Source of the DNA: Streptomyces sp. NBC_01591
GTDB lineage: Bacteria > Actinomycetota > Actinomycetes > Streptomycetales > Streptomycetaceae
NCBI RefSeq assembly: GCF_035918155.1
Contig: NZ_CP109327.1
Location: forward strand, 5,332,001 to 5,396,000
DNA length: 64,000 nt
Reading direction: 5' to 3'
A program made the position numbers and the translations under genes. Below the pieces are notes generated by a model. That model was not told where the DNA came from. It saw nothing but the letters and a program-made list of their open reading frames with translations, and made no database searches. Numbering within the stretch: the first letter of the stretch is position 1; the number at the start of each line of letters is the position of its first letter. Shown here in pieces: positions 34,390 through 43,208 of the stretch.

Positions 34390-35970
34390 ATGACGCGCGA
34401 GTCGGAGTCGGGACTGCCCATCGAACCGGTCTACGGGCCGGACGCACTCGACGGCTGGAACCCCGGCGAAAAGCTGGGAGAGCCGGGTGCCTACCCCTTC
34501 ACGCGCGGTGTCTACCCCACGATGTATACCGGCCGGCCGTGGACGATGCGCCAGTACGCGGGTTTCGGTACGGCCACGGAATCCAACGCCCGCTACCAGC
34601 AGTTGATCGCCAACGGGACGACGGGCCTGTCCGTCGCCTTCGACCTGCCCACCCAGATGGGCCACGACTCGGACGCGCCGATCGCGTCCGGCGAGGTCGG
34701 CAAGGTCGGGGTCGCGATCGACTCGATCGACGACATGCGGGTCCTGTTCGACGGGATCCCGCTGGACAAGGTCTCCACGTCCATGACGATCAACGCCCCG
34801 GCGGCGCTGCTCCTGCTGCTGTACCAGCTGGTCGGCGAGGAGCAGGGGGTCCCGGCGGAGAAGCTCACCGGCACCATCCAGAACGATGTGCTCAAGGAGT
34901 ACATCGCGCGCGGCACGTACATCTTCCCGCCGGGGCCCTCGCTGCGGCTGATCGCCGACATCTTCAAGTACTGCCGGGCCGAGATCCCGAAGTGGAACAC
35001 CATCTCGATCTCCGGCTACCACATGGCCGAGGCCGGGGCCTCGCCCGCGCAGGAGATCGCGTTCACCCTCGCCGACGGCATCGAGTACGTCCGCACCGCC
35101 GTCGCGGCGGGCATGGACGTCGACGACTTCGCGCCCCGGCTCTCCTTCTTCTTCGTCGCCCGTACGACGATCCTCGAAGAGGTCGCCAAGTTCCGTGCGG
35201 CCCGCCGGATCTGGGCCCGGGTGATGAAGGAGGAGTTCGGCGCGGAGAACCCCAAGTCGCTGATGCTGCGCTTCCACACCCAGACCGCGGGCGTCCAGCT
35301 CACCGCCCAGCAGCCCGAGGTCAACCTGGTGCGCGTCGCCGTGCAGGGCCTGGCCGCGGTCCTCGGCGGCACGCAGTCGCTGCACACCAACTCCTTCGAC
35401 GAGGCGATCGCCCTCCCCACCGACAAGTCCGCCCGCCTGGCCCTGCGCACCCAGCAGGTCCTGGCGTACGAGACGGACGTCACCGCGACCGTCGACCCGT
35501 TCGCCGGGTCGTACGTCGTCGAGAAGATGACCGACGACGTCGAAGCCGCGGCCGCGGCCCTGATGGCCAAGGTCGAGGACATGGGCGGCGCGGTCAGCGC
35601 GATCGAGCGCGGCTTCCAGAAGAGCGAGATCGAGCGCTCCGCGTACCGCATCGCCCTGGAGACCGACAGCGCGGAGCGCGTCGTGGTCGGCGTGAACCGC
35701 TTCCAGCTCGACGAGGAGGAGCCGTACGAGCCGCTCCGCGTCGATCCCGCGATCGAGGCCGCGCAGGCGGCCCGCCTGGCGAAGCTCCGCGCCGGACGCG
35801 ACCAGGACGCGGTGGACACGGCGCTGGCCCGGCTGCGGAAGGCGGCCGAGGGCACGGACAACGTCCTGTACCCGATGAAGGACGCGCTCAGGGCGCGGGC
35901 GACGGTCGGCGAGGTGTGCGACGCGCTGCGCGAGGTGTGGGGGAGGTATGTGCCGTCGGACGCGTTCTGA
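34390..35970 (+). CDS. Methylmalonyl-CoA mutase family large subunit (IcmA/MutA type, no B12 domain)
   Basis: A 526-residue acyl-CoA mutase catalytic subunit. Family motifs: [103 protein letters not shown] and [19 protein letters not shown]. The C-terminal cobalamin-binding domain (DxHxxG) is absent, so it needs a separate small subunit such as IcmB/MutA partners; none is adjacent. The substrate (methylmalonyl-, isobutyryl- or another acyl-CoA) cannot be settled by eye. GGGAGG precedes the ATG. Confidence 0.9.
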   Translation: MTRESESGLPIEPVYGPDALDGWNPGEKLGEPGAYPFTRGVYPTMYTGRPWTMRQYAGFGTATESNARYQQLIANGTTGLSVAFDLPTQMGHDSDAPIASGEVGKVGVAIDSIDDMRVLFDGIPLDKVSTSMTINAPAALLLLLYQLVGEEQGVPAEKLTGTIQNDVLKEYIARGTYIFPPGPSLRLIADIFKYCRAEIPKWNTISISGYHMAEAGASPAQEIAFTLADGIEYVRTAVAAGMDVDDFAPRLSFFFVARTTILEEVAKFRAARRIWARVMKEEFGAENPKSLMLRFHTQTAGVQLTAQQPEVNLVRVAVQGLAAVLGGTQSLHTNSFDEAIALPTDKSARLALRTQQVLAYETDVTATVDPFAGSYVVEKMTDDVEAAAAALMAKVEDMGGAVSAIERGFQKSEIERSAYRIALETDSAERVVVGVNRFQLDEEEPYEPLRVDPAIEAAQAARLAKLRAGRDQDAVDTALARLRKAAEGTDNVLYPMKDALRARATVGEVCDALREVWGRYVPSDAF

Positions 35971-36059
35971 GGGGGCGGGTACTCGCACGGGTGATCTCTC
36001 GCTGAATGTCCGCGACCGTGGATAAGCTCATGAACAGTGGTCCCCGAAAGGAGGATGCC

Positions 36060-36671
36060 GTGGCCGTAATACAGCACGAGGAGCAGGTGCACGTGCAGGA
36101 ACAGCCGGAGCTGACGCTCGGCGAGGCAGCCGACCAGCTCGCACGCTCGCTGCCTGGGCATCGCGTGGAGATCCTCCAGGGGAGGCTCACTGTGACACCA
36201 CCGGCGGACGGAACGCACGCTCTGGCGCTGTCCTGGCTCAGCGAGGAGTTCGGCGCCCGGGCGCGCAAGGTAGGGCTGAGGCTCGTCCAGGGCGTCGGGC
36301 TATGGCTGCCCACCGGCCCCGACGACTACGCGATTCCTGACCTGTCGGTCGTCGAGGCGGACTTCAGGGAGCATCACGCCATGAAGAACTGCTACGCCGC
36401 CCACGTCTTCCGCATGGTCGTGGAGGTGACCTCGACCAACTGGGCGGACGACCTCGGCCCCAAGGTCGAGGACTACGCCCAGGCGGGCATTCCGGTCTAC
36501 GTGGTGGCCGACCGCAAGCACGACCAGGTGCTGCTCTGCACCGACCCCCGGGGTGGCGAGTACAAGAACAAGGCGCACCACAAGCGCGGGACCTCGTTCA
36601 CCGTGCCGGACGTGGTCGGCGTCGAGATGGAGCTCTCCGTGGACCGCCTCCTCGACGGCGACGAGGACTGA
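36060..36671 (+). CDS. Uma2 family (DUF820) restriction-endonuclease-like protein, copy 1
   Basis: A 203-residue PD-(D/E)XK-fold protein. HRVEILQGRLTVTPPADGTHALAL, YAIPDLSVVEAD and the catalytic-type strand RMVVEVTSTNWADDLGPKVEDYAQAGIPVYVVAD follow the Uma2 pattern. The role of Uma2 proteins is unknown. GTG 36060 is chosen because AAAGGAGG sits just upstream; an upstream in-frame ATG (36006) has no such site. A paralogue lies at 60898. Confidence 0.85.
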   Translation: MAVIQHEEQVHVQEQPELTLGEAADQLARSLPGHRVEILQGRLTVTPPADGTHALALSWLSEEFGARARKVGLRLVQGVGLWLPTGPDDYAIPDLSVVEADFREHHAMKNCYAAHVFRMVVEVTSTNWADDLGPKVEDYAQAGIPVYVVADRKHDQVLLCTDPRGGEYKNKAHHKRGTSFTVPDVVGVEMELSVDRLLDGDED

Positions 36672-36698
36672 CCCCGCGCCATCCCGAACCCCCCGGAC

Positions 36699-36726
36699 GG
36701 AGTGTCGTACCTGCGTGCGACACTCC
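36699..36726. terminator. Hairpin between uma2 and lysE
   Basis: Perfect 9-bp arms GGAGTGTCG (36699-36707) and CGACACTCC (36718-36726) with a 10-nt loop, just before ATG 36732. It is either the uma2 terminator or an element masking lysE translation. Confidence 0.55.
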
Positions 36727-36731
36727 GTTTC

Positions 36732-37397
36732 ATGCTGGGTGTCACCGATCTTCCGACCTATCTCGCCGGCCTGGTGCTGATCGTCCTGCTGCCGGGACCG
36801 AATTCGCTGTACGTGCTCTCCGTCGCCGCCCGGCGCGGGGTGCGGACCGGGTATGTGGCGGCGGCCGGGGTGTGGACCGGGGACACCGTCCTGATGACGC
36901 TGTCCGCGCTCGGGGCCTCGTCGCTGCTGCAGACGACGCCGGTGCTCTTCGCCGTCGTCAAGTTCGCCGGTGCGGGCTATCTGACCTGGCTGGCGATCGG
37001 CATGTTGCGGGCCGGGGTGACCATGTGGCGCGAGCGGCACCGGCGGATGGCCGAGCTGACCGAGGAGAGCGCCGGGCCCGCGGCCGGGGCGGCGATGGAG
37101 CGGCCGTACCGGCGGGCGCTGGTGGTCAGCCTCTTCAACCCGAAGGCGATCCTGTTCCTGATCTCGTTCTTCGTGCAGTTCGTCGACCCCGGCTACGCCT
37201 ATCCGGCGCTGTCCTTCCTGGTACTGGGAACCCTGCTGCAGATCGCCAGCTTCCTCTATCTGTCGATGCTGATATTCGGCGGCACCCGGCTGTCCGCCGC
37301 GTTCCGCCGCCGCAAGCGGCTGTCGGCGGGGGCCACTTCGGCGGCCGGTCTGCTCTTCCTCGGGTTCGCGGCGAAGCTCTCGCTCAGCAGCGTGTGA
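36732..37397 (+). CDS. LysE/RhtB family exporter (LeuE-like)
   Basis: A 221-residue amino acid exporter with about six helices. YLAGLVLIVLLPGPNSLYVLSVAARRGVRTGYVAAAGVWTGD is the family's N-terminal signature, with SLFNPKAILFLISFFVQFVDP later. The pattern is closest to leucine efflux LeuE as I recall it. ATG 36732 fits the family N-terminus; GTG 36702 would start inside a hairpin. Confidence 0.87.
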   Translation: MLGVTDLPTYLAGLVLIVLLPGPNSLYVLSVAARRGVRTGYVAAAGVWTGDTVLMTLSALGASSLLQTTPVLFAVVKFAGAGYLTWLAIGMLRAGVTMWRERHRRMAELTEESAGPAAGAAMERPYRRALVVSLFNPKAILFLISFFVQFVDPGYAYPALSFLVLGTLLQIASFLYLSMLIFGGTRLSAAFRRRKRLSAGATSAAGLLFLGFAAKLSLSSV

Positions 37398-37620
37398 CCG
37401 CGGTGACGCCCAGCGGGGCCAGGTACCGCGCCAGGCCCGAGGCGTCCTCGCCCGCCCAGCCGATGTAGCCGTCGGGGCGGACCAGGAACAGGCCCTTGCC
37501 GTACGCCTCGCAGGCGTCCGTGCGGTGCACGCGTACCTGGTCGCCGCCGTCGCCGTCGCCGTCGAACGCCGGGAGCCCGGTGCCCGTGCCGACCGCCAGC
37601 AGCGTGAAGTGCGGGCCCCG
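37384..37620 (-). pseudogene. C-terminal remnant of an FAD-dependent aromatic monooxygenase
   Basis: About 78 codons reading RGPHFTLLAVGTGTGLPAFDGDG..., then RVHRTDACEAYGKGLFLVRPDGYIGWAGEDASGLARYLAP and stop. FLVRPDGYIGWAG is the conserved end of PheA/TetX-type FAD monooxygenases. No FAD-binding domain exists upstream; the frame runs abruptly into a TetR tail on the other strand. Its 3' end overlaps lysE by 14 bp. Confidence 0.75.
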
Positions 37621-37673
37621 ACGGGCTGCGGATGATCGTCGCGGGCATCGAGGCGCGGTACGGGGTGCGCTGA
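37620..37673 (+). pseudogene. C-terminal remnant of a TetR family regulator
   Basis: The 17 codons DGLRMIVAGIEARYGVR plus TGA look like the last helix of a TetR regulator (typical ending: GLR-I--GIEARYG). They begin exactly where the monooxygenase remnant ends, with no N-terminal helix-turn-helix upstream. Best read as a scar of a deletion that removed the 5' halves of a divergent monooxygenase/TetR pair. Confidence 0.55.
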
Positions 37674-37885
37674 CGGGCGCGCGTACCTGCGGGGTCGGTG
37701 CGCAGTTTCCGGTACGGACAGGGTGAGTTCATCCGGCGGCCGCTCAGGTTTCTTAGCGTGTCGCGGAACCGATCACGCACGCCGAGCATCCGCCCGTCGA
37801 CCGGGCGGGGCTCCGTGCGCGTTCCGGTGACCGCACGCCCGGAAACGCCCCCTTCCCCCCACGGGCACCAGACGCTTGGAGCGCC

Positions 37886-39400
37886 ATGAGAGAAGCCCGC
37901 ACCCGTCGGCCACGGCAACGTGACGCGGCCCCGCCCGGGAGTGCCACGTCGCAGCTCGCCTCCGTCACCCCGACCGACGTGGACGTGTGCCTGCGGGCCT
38001 GTGCCGCGCACAGCACCAAGCTGGTGGCGGGGCTCGACCGGCGGCGTACGGCACTCGCGGAGGCGCTGCGGCACCTGCTGGCCGTGCACGCCGCGACGCA
38101 GCCCGCGGCACCCGCGACCGCCGCGCCCTCGATCCCGCTGATGAGGCGCGCCGGCAAGGCCCAGGCGGCCTCCGCGGCCCTCGCCGACGAGCTGCTCGAC
38201 CCGCTGCTCATGGTCGGCAACAAGGCGCTGGACTGCGGCTACGAGGACGAGCTGAAGCTCGCGGTGCTCATCGGGGACACCGTGCTGACCCAGCGCAAGG
38301 GCTCGCGGGCCGGCTGGCGGCTGCGGGCCAGGACGCTGGAGGCGATGGGCGCGGAGGCCGCGGCCATCGAGGCGTACGAGCGCTACCTCTCGTTCACCGA
38401 GGACGACGGCTTCGGCGTCGCGGCCAAGGTCGTCGGGCTGCGGGCGGGCGCGCGGCTCCAGGACGAGCTGCTGCGGAGGCTGGAGCACGACTGCCCCGCC
38501 GCCGCCGAGTACGCCGCCCGGCCCGTCACCGAGTCCTGGGCCGAGGGCCTGGCCCTCCAGGCGCGCGGCGACTGGCACCGGGCGGAGCCCCGGCTGGTCG
38601 GCGCCCTGCTCGCCCAGGAGCGCACCGGAGCCCCGGTGACGGAGCTCCAGGAGGCCACCTCCCAGTACCTCGGACTGGCCATGGAGGAGGCCGGGACGGA
38701 CCCCGGCGCCGTGGCCGGGCTCACCGAGATCGTCGGCCTCTACGCCGAACAGCGCAGAAGCCGGATGCGCGGCCCGGTCGAGGACCCCACCTTCGGTGGT
38801 GTCGAGTGGACCACGGTCGGCGAGTTCCGCAACCGGATAGCGGGCAAATCGATCTGCCTCATCGCCAACTCCCAGCGCGTCGGCAGCAGTTCGATGGGCG
38901 CCGAGATCGACGGCTACGACCTGGTCGTCCGCTTCAACTCGTACCGGATCGACCCGGCGGCGACCGGACGGCGCACCGACATCCACGCCACCATCCACAA
39001 GCACGGCTTCAACTGGGACCAGCAGGTGCACACCCGGCTGGTCTTCGGCGGGGTCTCCGGCGACTGGAAGCACTCCCTGCGCAACCGCCTCGTCCCGGGC
39101 GCCCAGCAGTACCTGGGCGACGAGTCGCTGCGCTGGCCGCTGCGCGACATCGGGCGCGTCGGCGCCGACGTCTGGCCGGCCATCCCCACCACCGGGTTCA
39201 ACATGCTGTGGCTCCTCGACCACCTGGACGTCAGCAGCCGGCTCGACCTGATCGGCTTCGACTTCTACGAGAGCGGCGCCTACCGCCTGCCCGGCGCGAT
39301 GCGGATGCCCATCACCTCCGTGCACGAGTACACCAGCGAAAAGGCGTGGGTCATGGAACGCGCCCAGAGCGTCACCGACATGAGGATCCGACTGCGATGA
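37886..39400 (+). CDS. GT29-like sialyltransferase with a helical N-terminal domain
   Basis: A 504-residue protein. Residues ~30-310 are helical and repeat-like (RRTALAEALRHLLAVHAA, EAAAIEAYERYLSF), resembling TPR-type scaffolds. The C-terminal part has sialylmotif-like segments of GT29: GKSICLIANSQRVGSSSMGAEIDGYDLVVRFNSYRID (motif L) and IPTTGFNMLWLLDHLD...LIGFDFYESG (motif S), with His residues further on. It probably transfers a CMP-activated nonulosonic acid made by the synthetase and NeuB downstream. It overlaps the next gene by ATGA. Confidence 0.82.
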   Translation: MREARTRRPRQRDAAPPGSATSQLASVTPTDVDVCLRACAAHSTKLVAGLDRRRTALAEALRHLLAVHAATQPAAPATAAPSIPLMRRAGKAQAASAALADELLDPLLMVGNKALDCGYEDELKLAVLIGDTVLTQRKGSRAGWRLRARTLEAMGAEAAAIEAYERYLSFTEDDGFGVAAKVVGLRAGARLQDELLRRLEHDCPAAAEYAARPVTESWAEGLALQARGDWHRAEPRLVGALLAQERTGAPVTELQEATSQYLGLAMEEAGTDPGAVAGLTEIVGLYAEQRRSRMRGPVEDPTFGGVEWTTVGEFRNRIAGKSICLIANSQRVGSSSMGAEIDGYDLVVRFNSYRIDPAATGRRTDIHATIHKHGFNWDQQVHTRLVFGGVSGDWKHSLRNRLVPGAQQYLGDESLRWPLRDIGRVGADVWPAIPTTGFNMLWLLDHLDVSSRLDLIGFDFYESGAYRLPGAMRMPITSVHEYTSEKAWVMERAQSVTDMRIRLR

Positions 39401-41748
39401 CGACGACCGCCACGACCCCGTACACCACGGCCCTCCCCGAGTCGCCCGCGCCCGCGAACCCGCTCACCGGCAAGCGCCGGGTCGCCTTCGCGAGCTTCGT
39501 CGACGAGAACTACCTGCCCGGCTTCCTCGCCCTGCTGCGCAGCCTGGCCCTCTCCAACCCGAACGTCTGCGAGGACTTCCTCGTCCTGCACGACGGACTG
39601 CGCCCCGCCTCCGTCGCGCAGATCCGGGCCCTGCACCCGCGCGTCGACTTCCGCCGGGTCGACGCCGGGCACTACGACTCGTACGCCAAGGGCGACCAGG
39701 ACAACTACCTGGTCCGCAAGGCCTACTTCATCCTCGACGTCTTCCGGGTCCGCGACTACGACACCGTGATCACCCTGGACACCGACATGGTCGTCCTCGG
39801 CGATCTCGGTGAACTGCTCGCACTGCGCGACGGACTGGCCGCCGTGCCGCAGTTCTTCTACGGGCAGCACAAGCTCAACAGCGGACTGCTGGTCATCCAG
39901 CGCGAGTTTCTGAGCGACGCGTTCTGCGCGAGGCTCGACGAGGTCGGCCGGGCAGGCACGTACGAGCTCGACAAGCACGACCAGGGCATCCTCAACGCCG
40001 TGCTCGACGGTGACTTCGTCCAGCTCGACGCCCGCTACAACTTCGTCAAGCGGCGGCTGAGCGGCGACCTCCCGGTCCCCGACTCCACCGCGATCCTGCA
40101 CTTCACCGGGCGGCACAAGCCCTGGCAGGGCGGCGAGGCCGGCTACCGCGAGGCCGAGGCCCGCTGGCACGAATTCGAGCTGTCCGACGCCGAGTTCCAC
40201 TCCGCGTACGTGGCGCTGCCCGGTGCCAAGCACCACGACCTGCTGGTCCACTACGGCACCCCGCACGTGCTGCGCACCGGGTCCGCGGAGGCCGCCCGCA
40301 AGGTGGCCGCCGCCCACATCTCGGCGGGCGAGTACCAGGAGGCGGCCGATCTGCTGGACCGGGTCCGGATACCCGTCGACGAGTCCTGGCCGCACGAGGT
40401 GCTCGGCCACGCCCTGATGAGCGTCTCCCGCTACGAGGAGGCCCGCGCCCGGCTCCTGCTCGCCACCGCGGCGCCCAACCGGGCCGCGACCGCCTTCGCC
40501 CGCCTCGCCCAGATCGCCTGGATCCATGGCGACGACGACGGGGCGGCCGAGTACGCCCTGAAGGGCCTCGCGGTCGACCCCACCCACCGCGCCAACCGGC
40601 TGATGTACAAGCGCACCACGGACCTGACCGCGCCCGTGGAGGGCCCCGCCCCGGGCCAGCTCGCCCATGTCGCCTTCTACATGGAGCGTCAGGGCAACGC
40701 CGGGGACAAGCTGCTGCCGGAGAGCGTACGGCTGGCCTTCGGCCGGGACACCGGACCGCAGCGGTGGCACTCGATCCACGCCCACCGGCTCTTCGACGAG
40801 GCCGCGCTGGAACGGGTCAACGAGCGCCGGGGCCTGGTCATCGGCGGCGGTGGCCTCTTCATCCCGGACACCGCGCCCAACGGCAACAGCGGCTGGCAGT
40901 GGAACGTCCCGGACGAACTGCTCGACCGGATCGACGTACCCGTCATGGTGTACGCGGTCGGCTTCAACGCCTTCGACGGCCAGGCGTACGGGCACGGTCG
41001 GGAGAGGTTCCTCTCCAGCCTGCGCAAGCTCGTCGAACGGGCCTCGTTCTTCGGGCTGCGCAACCACGGCTCCATCGAGAAGGTCCGGGAGCTGCTGCCC
41101 GCCTCGCTCCACGACAAGGTGCGCTTCCAGCCCTGCCCGACGACGGTCACCAGGCAGCTGGTGGACGGCTGGACGGACCCGGAGCGCCGCGAGGACACCG
41201 TGCTGATCAATGCCGCGTACGACCGTTCGGGGCTCCGCTTCGGGCACGACTACGGGCACTTCCTGGGCGAGATGGCGACCGCGGTGCGGGAGCTCGGCAA
41301 GCGGGCCGAGGTCCGGTGCGTCGCCCACTCGCTGGACGACGAGCGGGTCGCCTTCGACCTGCGGCGCGAGCACGGCATCGCACTGCCGGTGATCCCGATG
41401 TACGACTTCGGCAACGACGCGATCCGGGACACCTACGCCCGCACCAGGCTGGTCATCGGGATGCGCGGGCACGCGGGGATGATCCCGTTCGGCTGCGGTA
41501 CGCCGATCATCAGCCTGATCTCGCACCCGAAGATGGCGTACTTCCTCTCCGACATCGACCGCCCGGAGTGGGGCATCTCGGTCCACGACCGGCACCTCGG
41601 GGCCCGGCTCGCCGAGCGGGCGGCCGGGCTGCTCGACGACCACGCGGCGACGGTCGCCGACGTGCACGGTCGGCAGCGGGAACTCTGGAAGGTCACCGAG
41701 GCCAACGCGGCGGACCTGAGGGTGATCCAGGGCGGCGTACCCGTCTGA
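39397..41748 (+). CDS. Fusion of GT8-type glycosyltransferase, TPR-like linker and polysaccharide pyruvyltransferase
   Basis: A 783-residue bifunctional protein. Residues ~25-270 form a GT8-like domain with YDTVITLDTDMVVLGDLGEL (DxD), FFYGQHKLNSGLLV and ILHFTGRHKPW. Residues ~300-400 are helical repeats (AAHISAGEYQEAADLLDRV, SVSRYEEARARLLLA). Residues ~425-770 form a polysaccharide pyruvyltransferase domain (QGNAGDKLLPESVRLAF, LVIGGGGLFIPD, FGLRNHGSIEKV, LVIGMRGHAGMIPFGCGTPIIS). It could add a sugar and a pyruvyl ketal to the same glycan. It starts within the stop of the sialyltransferase gene. Confidence 0.9.
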   Translation: MTTTATTPYTTALPESPAPANPLTGKRRVAFASFVDENYLPGFLALLRSLALSNPNVCEDFLVLHDGLRPASVAQIRALHPRVDFRRVDAGHYDSYAKGDQDNYLVRKAYFILDVFRVRDYDTVITLDTDMVVLGDLGELLALRDGLAAVPQFFYGQHKLNSGLLVIQREFLSDAFCARLDEVGRAGTYELDKHDQGILNAVLDGDFVQLDARYNFVKRRLSGDLPVPDSTAILHFTGRHKPWQGGEAGYREAEARWHEFELSDAEFHSAYVALPGAKHHDLLVHYGTPHVLRTGSAEAARKVAAAHISAGEYQEAADLLDRVRIPVDESWPHEVLGHALMSVSRYEEARARLLLATAAPNRAATAFARLAQIAWIHGDDDGAAEYALKGLAVDPTHRANRLMYKRTTDLTAPVEGPAPGQLAHVAFYMERQGNAGDKLLPESVRLAFGRDTGPQRWHSIHAHRLFDEAALERVNERRGLVIGGGGLFIPDTAPNGNSGWQWNVPDELLDRIDVPVMVYAVGFNAFDGQAYGHGRERFLSSLRKLVERASFFGLRNHGSIEKVRELLPASLHDKVRFQPCPTTVTRQLVDGWTDPERREDTVLINAAYDRSGLRFGHDYGHFLGEMATAVRELGKRAEVRCVAHSLDDERVAFDLRREHGIALPVIPMYDFGNDAIRDTYARTRLVIGMRGHAGMIPFGCGTPIISLISHPKMAYFLSDIDRPEWGISVHDRHLGARLAERAAGLLDDHAATVADVHGRQRELWKVTEANAADLRVIQGGVPV

Positions 41749-41763
41749 CCGGCGCCCGGAAGC

Positions 41764-41798
41764 GGGGCGGGGCCGGGTGCCGAATCCGGCCCCGCCCC
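41764..41798. terminator. Bidirectional terminator between convergent glycan genes
   Basis: Perfect 13-bp stem GGGGCGGGGCCGG (41764-41776) / complement (41786-41798), 9-nt loop, placed between the stops of the GT8-pyruvyltransferase and the polysialyltransferase-like gene. Confidence 0.8.
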
Positions 41799-41822
41799 CG
41801 CCCCGCCCTCCGTATCAGCCGC

Positions 41823-43208
41823 CTACTGCCGCACCACCCGGCGCCGCACCGACCGCGCCACCCGGCGCACCACCGCGTTGCGCGGCAGGAACGCGAGCTG
41901 CGCCGGCACCGCCCCCGGCAGCGCCAGCGAGGTCAGCCGCTTGCGCTTGAAGTAGCGCCAGGTCGTGGCGTCCAGGTGCGCGGCCAGATAACGCTCGGCG
42001 GCCGGCCGCAGCCCCGGGTAGATCCTCGGCTGCATCGCGAAGCCGACCGCGGTGACCAGCCCGGTCAGGTCCGCCGGATCCACCGGCTCCCCGCTCTGCG
42101 CCGCCCCCGCACTCTCGACGGCCGCCCGGTCCGTCACCTCCGGCACCAGCGCGTCCACGAGCGTGACCGGGATGCGGTTGCTGTTCTCGTACGGGGCGAG
42201 CCGGTCCAGCAGCACCTCGGTGCCGACCCGGGCCACCGGCAGCCCGTAGAACTGCGAGGCGGTGAGCAGCGCCGTCGAGAAGCAGCCGACGACCAGCGCG
42301 GGCCGCATCCGCTGGTACAGAACCTCGGCGAGGACCGGGGCGGTGAGCACCCCCTCGTCCAGCACCGTCAGCTCGGCGCCCAGCTTCTCGGCCTCCGCGC
42401 CCATCGCCTTCGACCACTGGGCCGGGGCCGTGGGATGCGGCTTGAAGACGAGGCGGGTGTGGCCGAGCGCGACCGCGCCGCGCATCATCCGCAGATGCAG
42501 ATTCTCCTCCTCGGCCGCGCTGATCAGCCCGAGCGCCGAGAGGTACTGGCCGAGCAGCAGCGCGGGCGCCTCCACGGCCGGAACGCCGTCCTGGGCCGCG
42601 GGCGCGTCCGCCAGCTCGCCGAGCACCTTGAGGAACACCTCGGTCGGCACGATCTGCGGCGCCACCCCGAACTCCGTGAGCAGCAGCGGCTTCAGCCCCG
42701 GCACCAGGTCGAGGTGGAGCAGCCGGCGCACCCGGGTACCGACCAGCGGGTCGATCTTGTTGCGGGTGGGGCCGTAGCTCATCAGCCCGTCCGCGTACAC
42801 ATCGACCGGCGCGCCGGTGAAGATCTGTGCGACGGCCAGCGCGGGGTTGACCTGGATCGACTCGACCGCGAGCTCGATGTCGTCGTCGCCGAGCCCCCAG
42901 GCCAGGCGCAGATGCCGCTCCCACAGGGGCACGTCGTCGGGGCGCGGCGCCCAGCCGCCCGGGTGGAAGGGGGCGATCGTCGTGTTCCACGACACCACGT
43001 CGTCGAAACGGCCGCGCAGCGCGTCGAACCCGGGCATCGCGTCGAGGGAGGCCGTCGTCTCCGGCACGGCCGCGTTGTTCGAGACGAGCAGGATGCGTCT
43101 GTCCGCGTCCGGGAAGCAGCCCGCGTCGAGCGCGGCGGCGAGCGTGGCGGTGCCGTAGAGCGTGGAGGCGAAGAAGATCTGCGTGGTGCGGGACCGGGCG
43201 GTGTTCAC
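41823..43208 (-). CDS. Polysialyltransferase family protein (PF07388-like)
   Basis: A 461-residue protein. TQIFFASTLYGTATLAAALDAG at the N-terminus, a central VDVYADGLMSYGPTRNKI (D/E-D/E-G-like motif) and HTRLVFKPHPTAPAQW (HP motif) match bacterial alpha-2,8-polysialyltransferases; VVGCFSTALLTASQFYGLPVARVGTE follows, and the C-terminus is strongly basic. It should elongate a nonulosonic acid chain from CMP donors. GTG 43208 overlaps the stop of the upstream GT2 gene (GTGA). Confidence 0.83.
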   Translation of the reverse strand: MNTARSRTTQIFFASTLYGTATLAAALDAGCFPDADRRILLVSNNAAVPETTASLDAMPGFDALRGRFDDVVSWNTTIAPFHPGGWAPRPDDVPLWERHLRLAWGLGDDDIELAVESIQVNPALAVAQIFTGAPVDVYADGLMSYGPTRNKIDPLVGTRVRRLLHLDLVPGLKPLLLTEFGVAPQIVPTEVFLKVLGELADAPAAQDGVPAVEAPALLLGQYLSALGLISAAEEENLHLRMMRGAVALGHTRLVFKPHPTAPAQWSKAMGAEAEKLGAELTVLDEGVLTAPVLAEVLYQRMRPALVVGCFSTALLTASQFYGLPVARVGTEVLLDRLAPYENSNRIPVTLVDALVPEVTDRAAVESAGAAQSGEPVDPADLTGLVTAVGFAMQPRIYPGLRPAAERYLAAHLDATTWRYFKRKRLTSLALPGAVPAQLAFLPRNAVVRRVARSVRRRVVRQ

